A stretch of 64,000 bases of DNA, taken from Pedobacter paludis. GTDB taxonomy: Bacteria; Bacteroidota; Bacteroidia; Sphingobacteriales; Sphingobacteriaceae. A model generated the notes under the pieces. The model made no database searches. It saw only the letters and a list, made by a program, of their open reading frames with translations, and was not told where the DNA came from. Position 1 is the stretch's first letter; each line of letters opens with the position of its first letter. Location of the stretch: assembly GCF_003173575.1 (NCBI RefSeq), contig NZ_QGNY01000004.1, positions 434,001 through 498,000 of the forward strand, in the 5' to 3' direction. Both the position numbers and the translations under genes were made by a program. Shown in pieces: positions 28,915 to 37,168 of the stretch.

Positions 28915-29275
28915 AATTATCTATTGGATATCAACCGCCTGGCTTGCGCTGGGCATGCTCTCTACAGGGATTGTACAAATTCTGAAGCTAAAAGATGAAG
29001 TAACACTGATGAACCATTTAGGCTACCCACTGTACTTCCTAACGATTTTAGGCGTATGGAAAATATTAGGCGTAGTTGCTATACTTGTTCCAAAATTTCC
29101 ATTGCTAAAAGAGTGGACTTATGCGGGTTTCTTTTTTGCGATGTCGGGTGCGCTTATATCACATTTTGCGCTAGGAGATGCAGCCAAGGATTTTTTTGGA
29201 CCAACATTACTATTAATTCTGATTTTGGTATCTTGGTATTTCAGGCCTGCGGATAGAAAGGTTAATTCAATATAA
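28898..29275 (+). CDS. DoxX-like family membrane protein
   Basis: 125 residues with four predicted membrane segments (IIYWISTAWLALGMLSTGIV, YFLTILGVWKILGVVAILV, YAGFFFAMSGALISHFALG, FFGPTLLLILILVSWYF). The conserved GVWKILG and RPADRK end fit the DoxX-like family, often next to ArsR and SRPBCC genes. It overlaps the previous gene by 17 bp, so is translationally coupled. Inner membrane; function unknown. Confidence 0.85.
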   Translation: MTRRNKIIYWISTAWLALGMLSTGIVQILKLKDEVTLMNHLGYPLYFLTILGVWKILGVVAILVPKFPLLKEWTYAGFFFAMSGALISHFALGDAAKDFFGPTLLLILILVSWYFRPADRKVNSI

Positions 29276-29284
29276 AATACAGTT

Positions 29285-29863
29285 ATGAATCCTAAAGTTG
29301 ATTTTTATTTTAATCAGGCTAAAAAGTGGCAAGCGGAAATCCATAAATTGAGAATGATTGCACTTGATAGCGGCTTAAGCGAAGAACTGAAATGGGGTTG
29401 CCCCTGCTATGTACTCGAAAAAAGCAATATTGTTTTGATTCACACCTTTAAAGATTACTGTGCCTTGTTGTTTTTTAAAGGCGCTCTTATAAATGATAAA
29501 AATGGTTTGCTCATCCAACAAACCGAAAATGTACAATCTGCCCGGCAAGTTCGATTTACCAATCTTCTAGAAATTTTCGAACAGGAAAATATCATACAGA
29601 ATTATATTGCTGAGGCTATTGCAGTAGAAAAAGCTGGATTAAAAGTTGAGCTTAAAAAGCACACCGAATATAAAATATCTGAAGAATTTCAACATAAATT
29701 AGATCAAATTCCTACTTTAAAAACGGCTTTCGAAGCATTAACACCCGGCAGACAACGGGCTTACCTTCTTCATTTTTCTGCTCCAAAACAAACCAAAACC
29801 AGAGAAGCCAGAGTTGAAAAATACATGCCTTTAATTTTAAAAGGCAAAGGTTTAAATGATTAG
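29285..29863 (+). CDS. YdeI/OmpD-associated family protein (DUF1801-type N-terminus)
   Basis: 192 residues. N-terminal DUF1801-like half (KVDFYFNQAKKWQAEIHKLR, LKWGCPCYVLEKSNIVLIHT, CALLFFKGALI) and a C-terminal YdeI/OmdA half (LKTAFEALTPGRQRAYLLHF, then KTREARVEKYMPLILKGKG). This domain order is typical of stand-alone YdeI proteins, of unknown biochemical function, sometimes linked to stress resistance. Fourth gene of the arsR operon, 9 bp after the DoxX gene. Confidence 0.87.
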   Translation: MNPKVDFYFNQAKKWQAEIHKLRMIALDSGLSEELKWGCPCYVLEKSNIVLIHTFKDYCALLFFKGALINDKNGLLIQQTENVQSARQVRFTNLLEIFEQENIIQNYIAEAIAVEKAGLKVELKKHTEYKISEEFQHKLDQIPTLKTAFEALTPGRQRAYLLHFSAPKQTKTREARVEKYMPLILKGKGLND

Positions 29864-29895
29864 CAAAAATAAAAAGTCAAAAGCATATTAACCAA

Positions 29896-30462
29896 ATGAA
29901 TAGCACAGAGAAAGAATTATCATCAGAACAAAATCAAGAATTAATCAAGATTTTGAAAGATCGTTTCGAGAAAAACAGCATGCGCCATAAAGACCTTGAT
30001 TGGGGTTTAATCCAAGCGAAATTAGAAAATCAAAAACAAAAATTATGGTCGCTTAACGAGATGGAAATAACTGGCGGAGAACCTGATGTTATTGGTTTTA
30101 ATGAAGAAACAGGCGAATATATTTTTTGTGATTGCTCGACAGAAAGTCCGAAAGGGAGAAGAAGTATCTGTTATGATCATGAAGCGCTAGAATCTAGAAA
30201 AGAACATAAACCCGAAAATAGTGCGATTGAGATGGCAAAGGATATGGCGATTAAACTTTTAAACGAAGAAGAGTATCGGGCATTGCAAAGACTTGGATCA
30301 TTTGATCTGAAAACTTCAAGCTGGATTGAAACGCCTGCTGCCATTCGAAAATTAAAGGGCGCACTCTTTTGTGATCGCAGATACGAGACAGTATTTGTAT
30401 ATCACAATGGAGCAGAATCTTACTATGCTGCCAGAGGTTTTCGGGGATTACTAAAAGTTTAG
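29896..30462 (+). CDS. DUF4256 family protein
   Basis: 188 residues fitting DUF4256 in full: ELIKILKDRFEKNSMRHKDL, then WSLNEMEITGGEPDVIGFNE, FCDCSTESPKGRRSICYDHE, NEEEYRALQRLG and the C-terminal VYHNGAESYYAARGFRGLLK. Cytosolic, no known activity. Conserved Cys/Asp/Glu cluster (CDCSTESPKGR) could bind metal (inference). Last gene of the arsR operon, 32 bp after YdeI; transcript probably ends in the 89-bp repeats. Confidence 0.87.
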   Translation: MNSTEKELSSEQNQELIKILKDRFEKNSMRHKDLDWGLIQAKLENQKQKLWSLNEMEITGGEPDVIGFNEETGEYIFCDCSTESPKGRRSICYDHEALESRKEHKPENSAIEMAKDMAIKLLNEEEYRALQRLGSFDLKTSSWIETPAAIRKLKGALFCDRRYETVFVYHNGAESYYAARGFRGLLKV

Positions 30463-30482
30463 GGTAATTTTAATCGTATTTC

Positions 30483-30743
30483 GCAATTCTCCGTTTCTAA
30501 AACATTTTAAAAACTGACGAAGTTTACCCACCAATTAAGGCCGATAAAACTTCGTAAGTTGGTTGTATCTTGCAACACTCCTTATCTAAACCATCTTAAA
30601 AACTAACGAAGTTTCCCCACCGATTTAGGCCTATAAAACTTCATAAGTTGGTTTTAGCTTGCAACTCTCCGTTTCTAAACCATCTTAAAAACTTACGAAG
30701 TTTACCCGCCGATTAAGGCCGATAAAACTTCGTAAAGTTATTT
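30483..30743. repeat. Three tandem units of 89 bp, each with a terminator-like hairpin
   Basis: Units start at 30483, 30572 and 30661 (spacing 89 and 89 bp); the third is shorter and ends in T7. Each contains ACGAAGTTT ... AAACTTCGT, a 9-bp stem (one mismatch in unit 2) with a loop of about 20 nt, embedded in a conserved CTAAACCATCTTAAAAACT frame. The array fills the gap between two convergent genes. The third hairpin with its T-run is a terminator for the arsR operon; the minus-strand reading serves the peptidase. Confidence 0.8.
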
Positions 30744-30745
30744 TT

Positions 30746-32782
30746 TTACCAAATCACTACCCTTAAACTATCTGGTTGATACATTTTGCTCCCGGCTTTG
30801 ATTCCAAAAGCTTTATGAAATTCGGGTACATTAGCCAAAGGGCCGTTAACTCGATATTGTGCAGGTGCGTGTACATCAACCATAATCTGATTGGCTAAAG
30901 CTTCTTTTTTAACCTGTACCATCCAGGCATAGCTATAACCCACAAAATATCTTTGTGTTGGGGTTAAACCACCAATTTCTTCATTTTTTTGATATTGAGG
31001 AGATTTTTTAAAAGCTTCTAAACCCATTACAACCCCACCTAAATCAGCAATGTTTTCGCCTTGTGTGGCATCACCATTTACAAACTTGCCTGGCAGTGGT
31101 TCAAATTTATTGAACTGTTTTACAATCAGCTTGGTTTTTATTTTAAACTTGGCTAAATCTTCTGGTGTCCACCAGTTTTTTAGATTTCCGTTCTCATCGT
31201 ATTGACTTCCCTGATCGTCAAATCCGTGGGTAATTTCATGGCCAAAAGTAGAACCGCCGATAATACCGTATAAAATGGCATCATCCGGCATTCTTCCTTC
31301 AAAACCTGGTACTAAAATATTGCAGGCAGGCACAACAATTTCATTGTTACTTGAAGAATAATAAGCATTATAGGTTTGAGGGAACATATACCACTCTGTA
31401 CGATCAACAGGTTTACCGAATTTATTGATCATAAACTGATACTTCCATTTGTTGGCTTCGAGCACATTGCCACAATAAGATTCCCGACTGATGTTAAGCG
31501 TGCTCATATCTTTCCATTTATCTGGATAACCAACTTTCATGGTAATTTTACTAAGCTTTACTAGGGCTTTTTTCTTTGTGGTTTCACTCATCCAATCTAA
31601 ATTTTTGATGTGCAGGGCGTAAACATCTCTGATGTTGTTACCAATTTCCAGCAATTTCTCTTTTGAGCCTTTTGGAAGATATTCAGAAACATAAACCTGC
31701 CCAATCAATTCGCCCAAAAAGCCGTTGGTTTGCTCAACAACTCTTTTCCAACGGGGTTTTTGCTTGGTTACCCCACCCATAACGGTAGAATAGAAATAGA
31801 AATTTTGTTTATCTATTGCACTTGGAAGATAATTTGCGTAAGAATTCAATAAATCCCATTTTAAATATGCTTTCCAGTCTTCAATAGGATAACTTTTTAC
31901 CATTTTGTTTAAAGCAACATAAAACTCTGGCTGGCCAATAATTACGGTATCTGCTTTGGCAACACCCAATTCCTGCAATACATTTTGCCAGTTAATATTG
32001 GGTGTAGAGGCCTTGAACTGTGCCACGCTCATTTTGTTATAATTTTTAACCGGATCGCGAAGCGCTTCTAATTTCCGCGACGATTTTGCGAGCTCGGTTT
32101 CGAACTTCATAATTGTTGCCGAATTCTTTTTTGAGGTAGATGCATCATTTCCCATTAGCAGAGACATGGCATCTAAATGTTTTGAATATTCGTTTCTAAT
32201 GTTTACCGTTTCTTTATCTGTATTGAAATAGTAATCACGATTTCCCATACCTAAACCGCCTTGCGAGAAAAAAACAGCGTATTTACTGCTGTTCTTATCG
32301 TCTTGACCAACATAAAAGCTAAATGCTGGAGAAGCGCCAATGGTATGTAAATAAGCAATAGTGCTGATTAATGAAGCCTCATCACGAATCTGATCGATTC
32401 GTTGCAAATTCGCAGACAAAGGCTTTAATCCCTCTTTTTCTATAGCCACGGTATCCATTCCCGATGCATAAAAGTCTCCGATTTTCTGCTCATTACTTCC
32501 CTTTTTTGCATTGGTTTCTTTTGCAGATTTTTCGCAGATGTTTTTTACCTGCGCATTGATGGTATCTTGAATGGTTCTGAAAATTCCGTTCCCCCGCTCT
32601 GTACTTGGAATGGGATGGCTTTTAAACCAGGCTCCATTTACATAATTAAAAAAATCATCGCCTGCTTTTACTGTGCTATCTCCATTGGCTAACAATGGAT
32701 CTTTGAAATCGGCATCTTTTTGATTGCAAGCCACAATAGTAATGCAGGATGCGATTAGGATTATATTTTTAATTTTAATCAT
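30746..32782 (-). CDS. pepO: M13 family zinc metallopeptidase (neprilysin-like) lipoprotein
   Basis: 678 residues. Signal peptide with lipobox VAC and modified Cys at about residue 19. The zinc motif HEITH (HExxH) is at about residue 514 within GSTFGHEITHGFDDQGSQYD. The third ligand motif ENIADLGG follows, as does the substrate-binding NAYYSSSNNEIVVPA upstream. C-terminus ends with RVVIW, the typical M13 end (CxVW-like, here without Cys). Anchored in the cell envelope, it probably degrades oligopeptides. Single gene; divergent from the hydrolase at 32965. Confidence 0.94.
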   Translation of the reverse strand: MIKIKNIILIASCITIVACNQKDADFKDPLLANGDSTVKAGDDFFNYVNGAWFKSHPIPSTERGNGIFRTIQDTINAQVKNICEKSAKETNAKKGSNEQKIGDFYASGMDTVAIEKEGLKPLSANLQRIDQIRDEASLISTIAYLHTIGASPAFSFYVGQDDKNSSKYAVFFSQGGLGMGNRDYYFNTDKETVNIRNEYSKHLDAMSLLMGNDASTSKKNSATIMKFETELAKSSRKLEALRDPVKNYNKMSVAQFKASTPNINWQNVLQELGVAKADTVIIGQPEFYVALNKMVKSYPIEDWKAYLKWDLLNSYANYLPSAIDKQNFYFYSTVMGGVTKQKPRWKRVVEQTNGFLGELIGQVYVSEYLPKGSKEKLLEIGNNIRDVYALHIKNLDWMSETTKKKALVKLSKITMKVGYPDKWKDMSTLNISRESYCGNVLEANKWKYQFMINKFGKPVDRTEWYMFPQTYNAYYSSSNNEIVVPACNILVPGFEGRMPDDAILYGIIGGSTFGHEITHGFDDQGSQYDENGNLKNWWTPEDLAKFKIKTKLIVKQFNKFEPLPGKFVNGDATQGENIADLGGVVMGLEAFKKSPQYQKNEEIGGLTPTQRYFVGYSYAWMVQVKKEALANQIMVDVHAPAQYRVNGPLANVPEFHKAFGIKAGSKMYQPDSLRVVIW

Positions 32783-32964
32783 TTGGTTTGTTTTGAAATG
32801 TAAGATAAAAAAATTATTGCCTTTCTTGTCTTCATATTTTTATATTGGTTAATATAAACCTGTTTGTCTCAAGATAACGAAATTTATAAAGATAAAACAC
32901 TGTAAACTATTAACTTACATTTAATTTTAGATAAAAAATCTTATCTTCAAAAAAAATTATCGCT

Positions 32965-33735
32965 ATGTCAAAATCAAAAACTATTGTATTGGTACATGGA
33001 ATGTTCGTAAATGATACTTCTTGGACCGAGTGGAAAAAATATTTAGAACAAAAAGGCTACACGGTTTATACACCAGCAAACCCAGGCCATAGTGGAAATC
33101 CTGCTGATTTAAGAGCAAATATTCATCCTGAACTTGTTCAAACTGGCTTTATTGATGTGGTCATGAATATCGCTAAATTGATCGATACCTTACCAGAAAA
33201 ACCGCTTGTTATTGGTCATTCCATGGCTGGCCTTGCAGTACAAAAACTAATTGATCTTGGTAAAGCAGATGCGGCCGTAAGCATTGATGGCGCACCACCA
33301 AAAAATGTATTCCCACCTTTTTCAACGGTAAAAATTGTTTGGCCAGCACTTAATTTCTTTGCGAGTAAAGATTATTTTTTAGGTTCGAGAGATTGGTATA
33401 ATCGGGCATTTTTTAATACCCTAACACCAGAAGAAAAAAATAAAGCATACGATGCCATCGCAGTTCCTGAAAGTAGAAAAATCGGCAGAGAAACCTTGTT
33501 AAAATCATTTTCCAATGCAGAATTTGGAAAACCACATCAGCCCATTTTATTTATAGGTGGTGGGCAAGACAATATCTTCCCTCCTTCTCTAACAAAAAAA
33601 ATTGCAGGCAAATACAAAGATTCAAACAGTCGGGTTGATGTGAAAATTTTCGATAATAAAAGCCATTTTATTTGTGGCGAAAAGGGCTGGGAAAAAGTGG
33701 CAGATTATATTTTGGATTGGTACTCAAATTTGTAA
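32965..33735 (+). CDS. Alpha/beta hydrolase
   Basis: 256 residues. Oxyanion region VLVHGMF, nucleophile elbow GHSMAG (Ser about residue 86), late Asp in GGGQDNIFPP and catalytic His in NKSHFICGEKGW, so the Ser-Asp-His triad is complete. No signal peptide. Close in style to lysophospholipase/haloalkane-type hydrolases acting on small esters; substrate unknown. It shares a bidirectional terminator with the GlxA-type regulator. Confidence 0.9.
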   Translation: MSKSKTIVLVHGMFVNDTSWTEWKKYLEQKGYTVYTPANPGHSGNPADLRANIHPELVQTGFIDVVMNIAKLIDTLPEKPLVIGHSMAGLAVQKLIDLGKADAAVSIDGAPPKNVFPPFSTVKIVWPALNFFASKDYFLGSRDWYNRAFFNTLTPEEKNKAYDAIAVPESRKIGRETLLKSFSNAEFGKPHQPILFIGGGQDNIFPPSLTKKIAGKYKDSNSRVDVKIFDNKSHFICGEKGWEKVADYILDWYSNL

Positions 33736-33743
33736 GAAATGAT

Positions 33744-33776
33744 AATGAAGGAGCACTTAATATTTGCTCCTTCATT
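33744..33776. terminator. Bidirectional intrinsic terminator
   Basis: A perfect 12-bp stem AATGAAGGAGCA (33744-33755) with TGCTCCTTCATT (33765-33776) and a 9-nt loop. Its last base touches the stop codon of the regulator gene on the minus strand; it ends both converging transcripts. Confidence 0.8.
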
Positions 33777-34756
33777 TAAACCAATGCTTCTTTATTATAT
33801 TTCCCTTTATACTCAATTGGCGACATGCCCGTAATTTTTCTAAACACTTCGCGGAAAGCCTTTACATCCGAATAACCAACCTCATACATCACCTCATTTA
33901 TTGTTTTTCTACTATTTTCAAAAGCTTTTTTAGCAGATTCAATTTTTACGCGTTGTGAATATTCAACTGGGGTATTTCCGGTAGCTTTGATAAATCTTCG
34001 ATCGAAATTTCTTCTGCCAACAGAAAATTTAGAAGATAAATGCGCTATTGAAATTTTTTCCTGCAGGTTCTTTTCGATATAATCCTGTGCTTTTTTGATC
34101 ATTTCATCGCCATGCGATTTTTGGCCTTTAAAAATGATAAACTCCGATTGACTTTGCCTTTCTATTTCAATCTGAAAAACCTTTGCGCAAAAAATTGCCG
34201 TTTGCCGATCATAGTATTTTTCAACTAAATAAATCATCAAATTTAGGAAAGAGTAAGCACCGCCATTGGTATAAATCCCATTTTCATCGGTAATTAACCG
34301 ATCTGTTTTCAAATTTACATTGGGAAACATGCTTCTGAAATGATCGGTAACCGCCCAATGCGTAGAGCAACTTTTACCATCTAAAAGGCCAGATGATGCA
34401 AGCATAAAAGCACCTGTGCAAATGGTCGCAATTTCAGATCCATTTCTATATTGCTTAGCAATCCAATCTATCAGTTCATGATTGCTGGCTACCGCCTGTT
34501 CGTAATTGTGATTTAATGATGGGATAATAATGAGGTCTGTTTTTTTAACTGCTGAAACATCTACATGTGGTTTTACAGTGAACAAACCTTCGTAAAAATC
34601 TACTGTTTTTGAAATCCCCGCCAACTGAATGGCAAACAATTCCTTTTTGCCTGTTTCTTTCCAATAGGCATTGGCTCTTGTAAAAATTTTATAAGCACCT
34701 ACAATACTGCTCAAATTATTTTCCCCATTGGGTACGATTATGGTCAGGTGTTTCAT
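33776..34756 (-). CDS. GlxA-type transcriptional regulator (DJ-1/PfpI plus AraC HTH)
   Basis: 326 residues from ATG 34756 (an upstream in-frame ATG at 34795 is less likely). N-terminal DJ-1/PfpI domain (about 1-180) with the nucleophile-elbow Cys in ATICTGAFMLASSGLLDG and a following THWAVTDHFR. The C-terminal AraC domain has two HTH motifs: ISIAHLSSKFSVGRRNFDRR and INEVMYEVGYSDVKAFREVF. These regulators usually activate adjacent genes. The divergent SRPBCC gene starts 120 bp away, and the 17-mer of site B lies between them. Confidence 0.92.
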   Translation of the reverse strand: MKHLTIIVPNGENNLSSIVGAYKIFTRANAYWKETGKKELFAIQLAGISKTVDFYEGLFTVKPHVDVSAVKKTDLIIIPSLNHNYEQAVASNHELIDWIAKQYRNGSEIATICTGAFMLASSGLLDGKSCSTHWAVTDHFRSMFPNVNLKTDRLITDENGIYTNGGAYSFLNLMIYLVEKYYDRQTAIFCAKVFQIEIERQSQSEFIIFKGQKSHGDEMIKKAQDYIEKNLQEKISIAHLSSKFSVGRRNFDRRFIKATGNTPVEYSQRVKIESAKKAFENSRKTINEVMYEVGYSDVKAFREVFRKITGMSPIEYKGKYNKEALV

Positions 34757-34788
34757 GTTTTCTTTTTCGTAAAGATAAAAATTCCAGA

Positions 34789-34856
34789 TGTCCAAATCAA
34801 CCCACTACAATGTCCATTTAACACCTCGAAGAAATTAACATTGATGTTTAAATTTG
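34789..34856 (+). promoter_or_regulatory. Putative activator site plus -7 box upstream of the SRPBCC gene (site B)
   Basis: Direct repeats TGTCCAAATCAACCC (34789-34803) and TGTCCATTTAACACC (34811-34825) are spaced 22 nt, about two helical turns, as for AraC-family sites. TAAATTTG (34849-34856) lies 60 nt from the first repeat, identical to site A at 25679. No -33 TTTG is seen. It sits 33 nt upstream of the ATG of the GlxA-type gene on the opposite strand. Confidence 0.7.
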
Positions 34857-34876
34857 GATTACAAAAACATGGCCTC

Positions 34877-35443
34877 ATGAAAAGAATCTACCTTTATCTG
34901 CTTGCTTCAACCGCATTATTGAAAAGTTATCCATCCTTAGCACAATCAGAAATGAAAAATCAAGATTTTACCACCACCATTTTAGTAAACAAAACACCAA
35001 AACAGGCCTTCGATGCGATAAACAATGTTCGCGACTGGTGGTCAGAAGAAATTGAGGGCAGTACAGATAAGCTCAATGCAGAATTTAAATATCACTTTCA
35101 GGATGTACATCGTTGCAAAATGAAAATAACCGAGCTGGTTCCAAACAAAAAAGTGGTCTGGTTGGTAGAAGAAAATCATTTTAGTTTTACCAAAGATCAA
35201 AATGAATGGGTTGGTACAAAAATTATTTTCGAGATCAGCAAAAAAGATGGTAAAACTGAAATCCATTTCACGCATCAGGGTTTGGTTCCTGCGTACGAAT
35301 GTTATAAAATCTGCCAAGATGCATGGACTCAATATATTCAGGAAAGCTTAAAAAACTTAATTGAAATAGGTAAAGGCAAAACAAATGGCAAAGAAAAACC
35401 ACAAACGGAAAATGAAAGGAAACTGAGTTCTGGTAAAAATTAG
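34877..35443 (+). CDS. SRPBCC (AHSA1-like) protein with N-terminal signal-like extension
   Basis: 188 residues from ATG 34877. The fold segments FTTTILVNKTPKQAFDAINN, WWSEEIEG, ELVPNKKVVWLVEEN and HQGLVPAYECYKICQDAWTQ match the paralogue at 26260. Unlike it, 25 residues precede the domain and look like a Sec signal (RIYLYLLASTALLKSYPSLAQ), and a basic tail follows (KGKTNGKEKP...). ATG 34952 (MKNQDF) would give a cytosolic form, but it would need a start far from the -7 box. Its operator is shared with the paralogue locus. Confidence 0.83.
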   Translation: MKRIYLYLLASTALLKSYPSLAQSEMKNQDFTTTILVNKTPKQAFDAINNVRDWWSEEIEGSTDKLNAEFKYHFQDVHRCKMKITELVPNKKVVWLVEENHFSFTKDQNEWVGTKIIFEISKKDGKTEIHFTHQGLVPAYECYKICQDAWTQYIQESLKNLIEIGKGKTNGKEKPQTENERKLSSGKN

Positions 35444-35570
35444 TCTTAAAAATATCTTCCAACACCGCAAAGCAACAGCTTAATTGCTTTAAGGTTCAAT
35501 AATTACATCAAAATATTATTTCCATATAAAAAGACAGAAGATTAATTCTTATTTTCTATCTTAATGGCAA

Positions 35571-36254
35571 ATGATCAATACGTTAAAATCAAATAAAACT
35601 ACAATAATTGGTATAGTTCTCATCCTGGCTTTATTATTTATTCAACAGCTTACCTTCTCTCCTTTTTTAAAAAGCATCGGTGCATCTGTAGGTGCCTCAA
35701 CATTCCTAACATCAAGATTACTGATGTGGTTTTGCCTGCTTGTACTTTGGTTTTTTGTCTTAAAAGTAGAAAAGCAAAAATTCATCGTTTGGGAAGAAAA
35801 GAATTATAATATTCCATTTTACATCGTTTCGGTAGTTTTAATGTTCATTATCATAATTACTGGAGTTACCTGTATTCAAAAAGCCATTTCCCTACTTGGA
35901 TTAAAAAGCAACGGTGCATCGTTAATCAGAATTGTTAATATTTTTAAAAAAAATTATTGGCTCATGATTTTTACTGCCCTTACTGCAGGTATTGTAGAAG
36001 AATTAATTTTTAGAGCTTACATCCAGCCTCGTTTGGAAATTATATTTAAAAGCCCCGTTGTGGCAATAATTATCTCTTCCATATTTTTTGGTTTACTTCA
36101 CTTTCAGTATGGAACAATCATGAATGTATTGGGTCCAATTTTTATAGGAGCAGTATTTGCCGTTCACTATTGGAAATTCAGGAACATTAAAATACTTATT
36201 TTTAGCCACTTTCTTTGGGATTTCATTCTGTTGTCCATCTCCTTAAAAAAATAA
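35571..36254 (+). CDS. CPBP family intramembrane glutamic protease
   Basis: 227 residues with about eight membrane segments. The protease motifs are present: EELIFRAYIQPRLE (EExxxR) and FGLLHFQYG (FxxxH), plus the C-terminal FSHFLWDFILL with a further His/Asp. This is the CAAX-processing/bacteriocin-immunity-like family in the inner membrane. Single gene between the SRPBCC gene and the alkylation-repair operon; no evidence of a bacteriocin nearby. Substrate unknown. Confidence 0.88.
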   Translation: MINTLKSNKTTIIGIVLILALLFIQQLTFSPFLKSIGASVGASTFLTSRLLMWFCLLVLWFFVLKVEKQKFIVWEEKNYNIPFYIVSVVLMFIIIITGVTCIQKAISLLGLKSNGASLIRIVNIFKKNYWLMIFTALTAGIVEELIFRAYIQPRLEIIFKSPVVAIIISSIFFGLLHFQYGTIMNVLGPIFIGAVFAVHYWKFRNIKILIFSHFLWDFILLSISLKK

Positions 36255-36319
36255 ACTTAGCAAGTATCGGGTAGCTTAAGGTTCTAGTCTGCATTAATTT
36301 TGTGTATAAATAAAATGTT

Positions 36320-37168
36320 ATGAAAGCTCAAGACGAAATTAACTTCAACAGAATTGCAGAAGCCATCAATTACATACAAACCAATTTTAAGGATCAACCA
36401 AGCCTTGAACAAATCGCAGAAAAAGTAAACTTAAGTCCTTTCCATTTCCAAAGGCTGTTTAGCGAATGGGCAGGTACAAGTCCGAAAAGATTTTTGCAGT
36501 ACATCAGCATCAATTATGCTAAAAAACTATTAAAAGAAAACCAGGCTTCCTTATTTGAAACCGCTTTGGAAACCGGTCTTTCTGGCACGAGCAGACTTCA
36601 CGATTTGTTTGTAAATATTGAAGGCATGACACCGGGAGAATACAAAAACGGAGGGGAAAACCTAAGTATCAATTACAGTTTTGCCGAGAGTCCATTTGGA
36701 AATATTTTAGTCGCATCAACACAAAAGGGAATCTGTCATATTGCTTTTGCTGATGAAGAGTTATCCGGTTTAGAAACTTTGAAGAATCAGTTTCCAAGGG
36801 CCGAATACAAACAAATGCTGGATTTGGAGCAACAGAATGCCCTGTTTATTTTCAGTCACGATTGGAGTAAACTCAACCAGATTAAACTTCATTTAAAAGG
36901 AACAGATTTCCAGCTGAAAGTTTGGGAAACCTTATTAAAAATCCCGATGGGTCAGCTTTCTACTTATGGCACAATTGCCAAGCATCTGCAAAACCCGAAT
37001 GCATCAAGAGCAGTGGGTACGGCAATTGGCGATAATCCGGTAGCATTTTTGATTCCATGCCATCGGGTAATCCAATCTAGTGGAGCACTTGGCGGTTATC
37101 ATTGGGGTACTACGCGAAAATCAGCAATTATTGGTTGGGAAGCCTCAAAAATACTAGGAGGACAGTAA
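36320..37168 (+). CDS. AraC-type HTH / methylated-DNA-protein cysteine methyltransferase fusion
   Basis: 282 residues. Residues about 10-110 form an AraC-type HTH domain (PSLEQIAEKVNLSPFHFQRL ... GMTPGEYK). Residues about 115-275 are the O6-alkylguanine methyltransferase domain with the acceptor in IPCHRVI, the helix-turn-helix SRAVGTAIGDN and the asparagine hinge in QNPNASRAVG. It repairs O6-methylguanine by suicide transfer. The N-terminal Ada zinc domain that repairs phosphotriesters is missing here but appears as a separate gene at 37887. Starts a four-gene operon; stop overlaps next start (TAATG). Confidence 0.92.
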   Translation: MKAQDEINFNRIAEAINYIQTNFKDQPSLEQIAEKVNLSPFHFQRLFSEWAGTSPKRFLQYISINYAKKLLKENQASLFETALETGLSGTSRLHDLFVNIEGMTPGEYKNGGENLSINYSFAESPFGNILVASTQKGICHIAFADEELSGLETLKNQFPRAEYKQMLDLEQQNALFIFSHDWSKLNQIKLHLKGTDFQLKVWETLLKIPMGQLSTYGTIAKHLQNPNASRAVGTAIGDNPVAFLIPCHRVIQSSGALGGYHWGTTRKSAIIGWEASKILGGQ

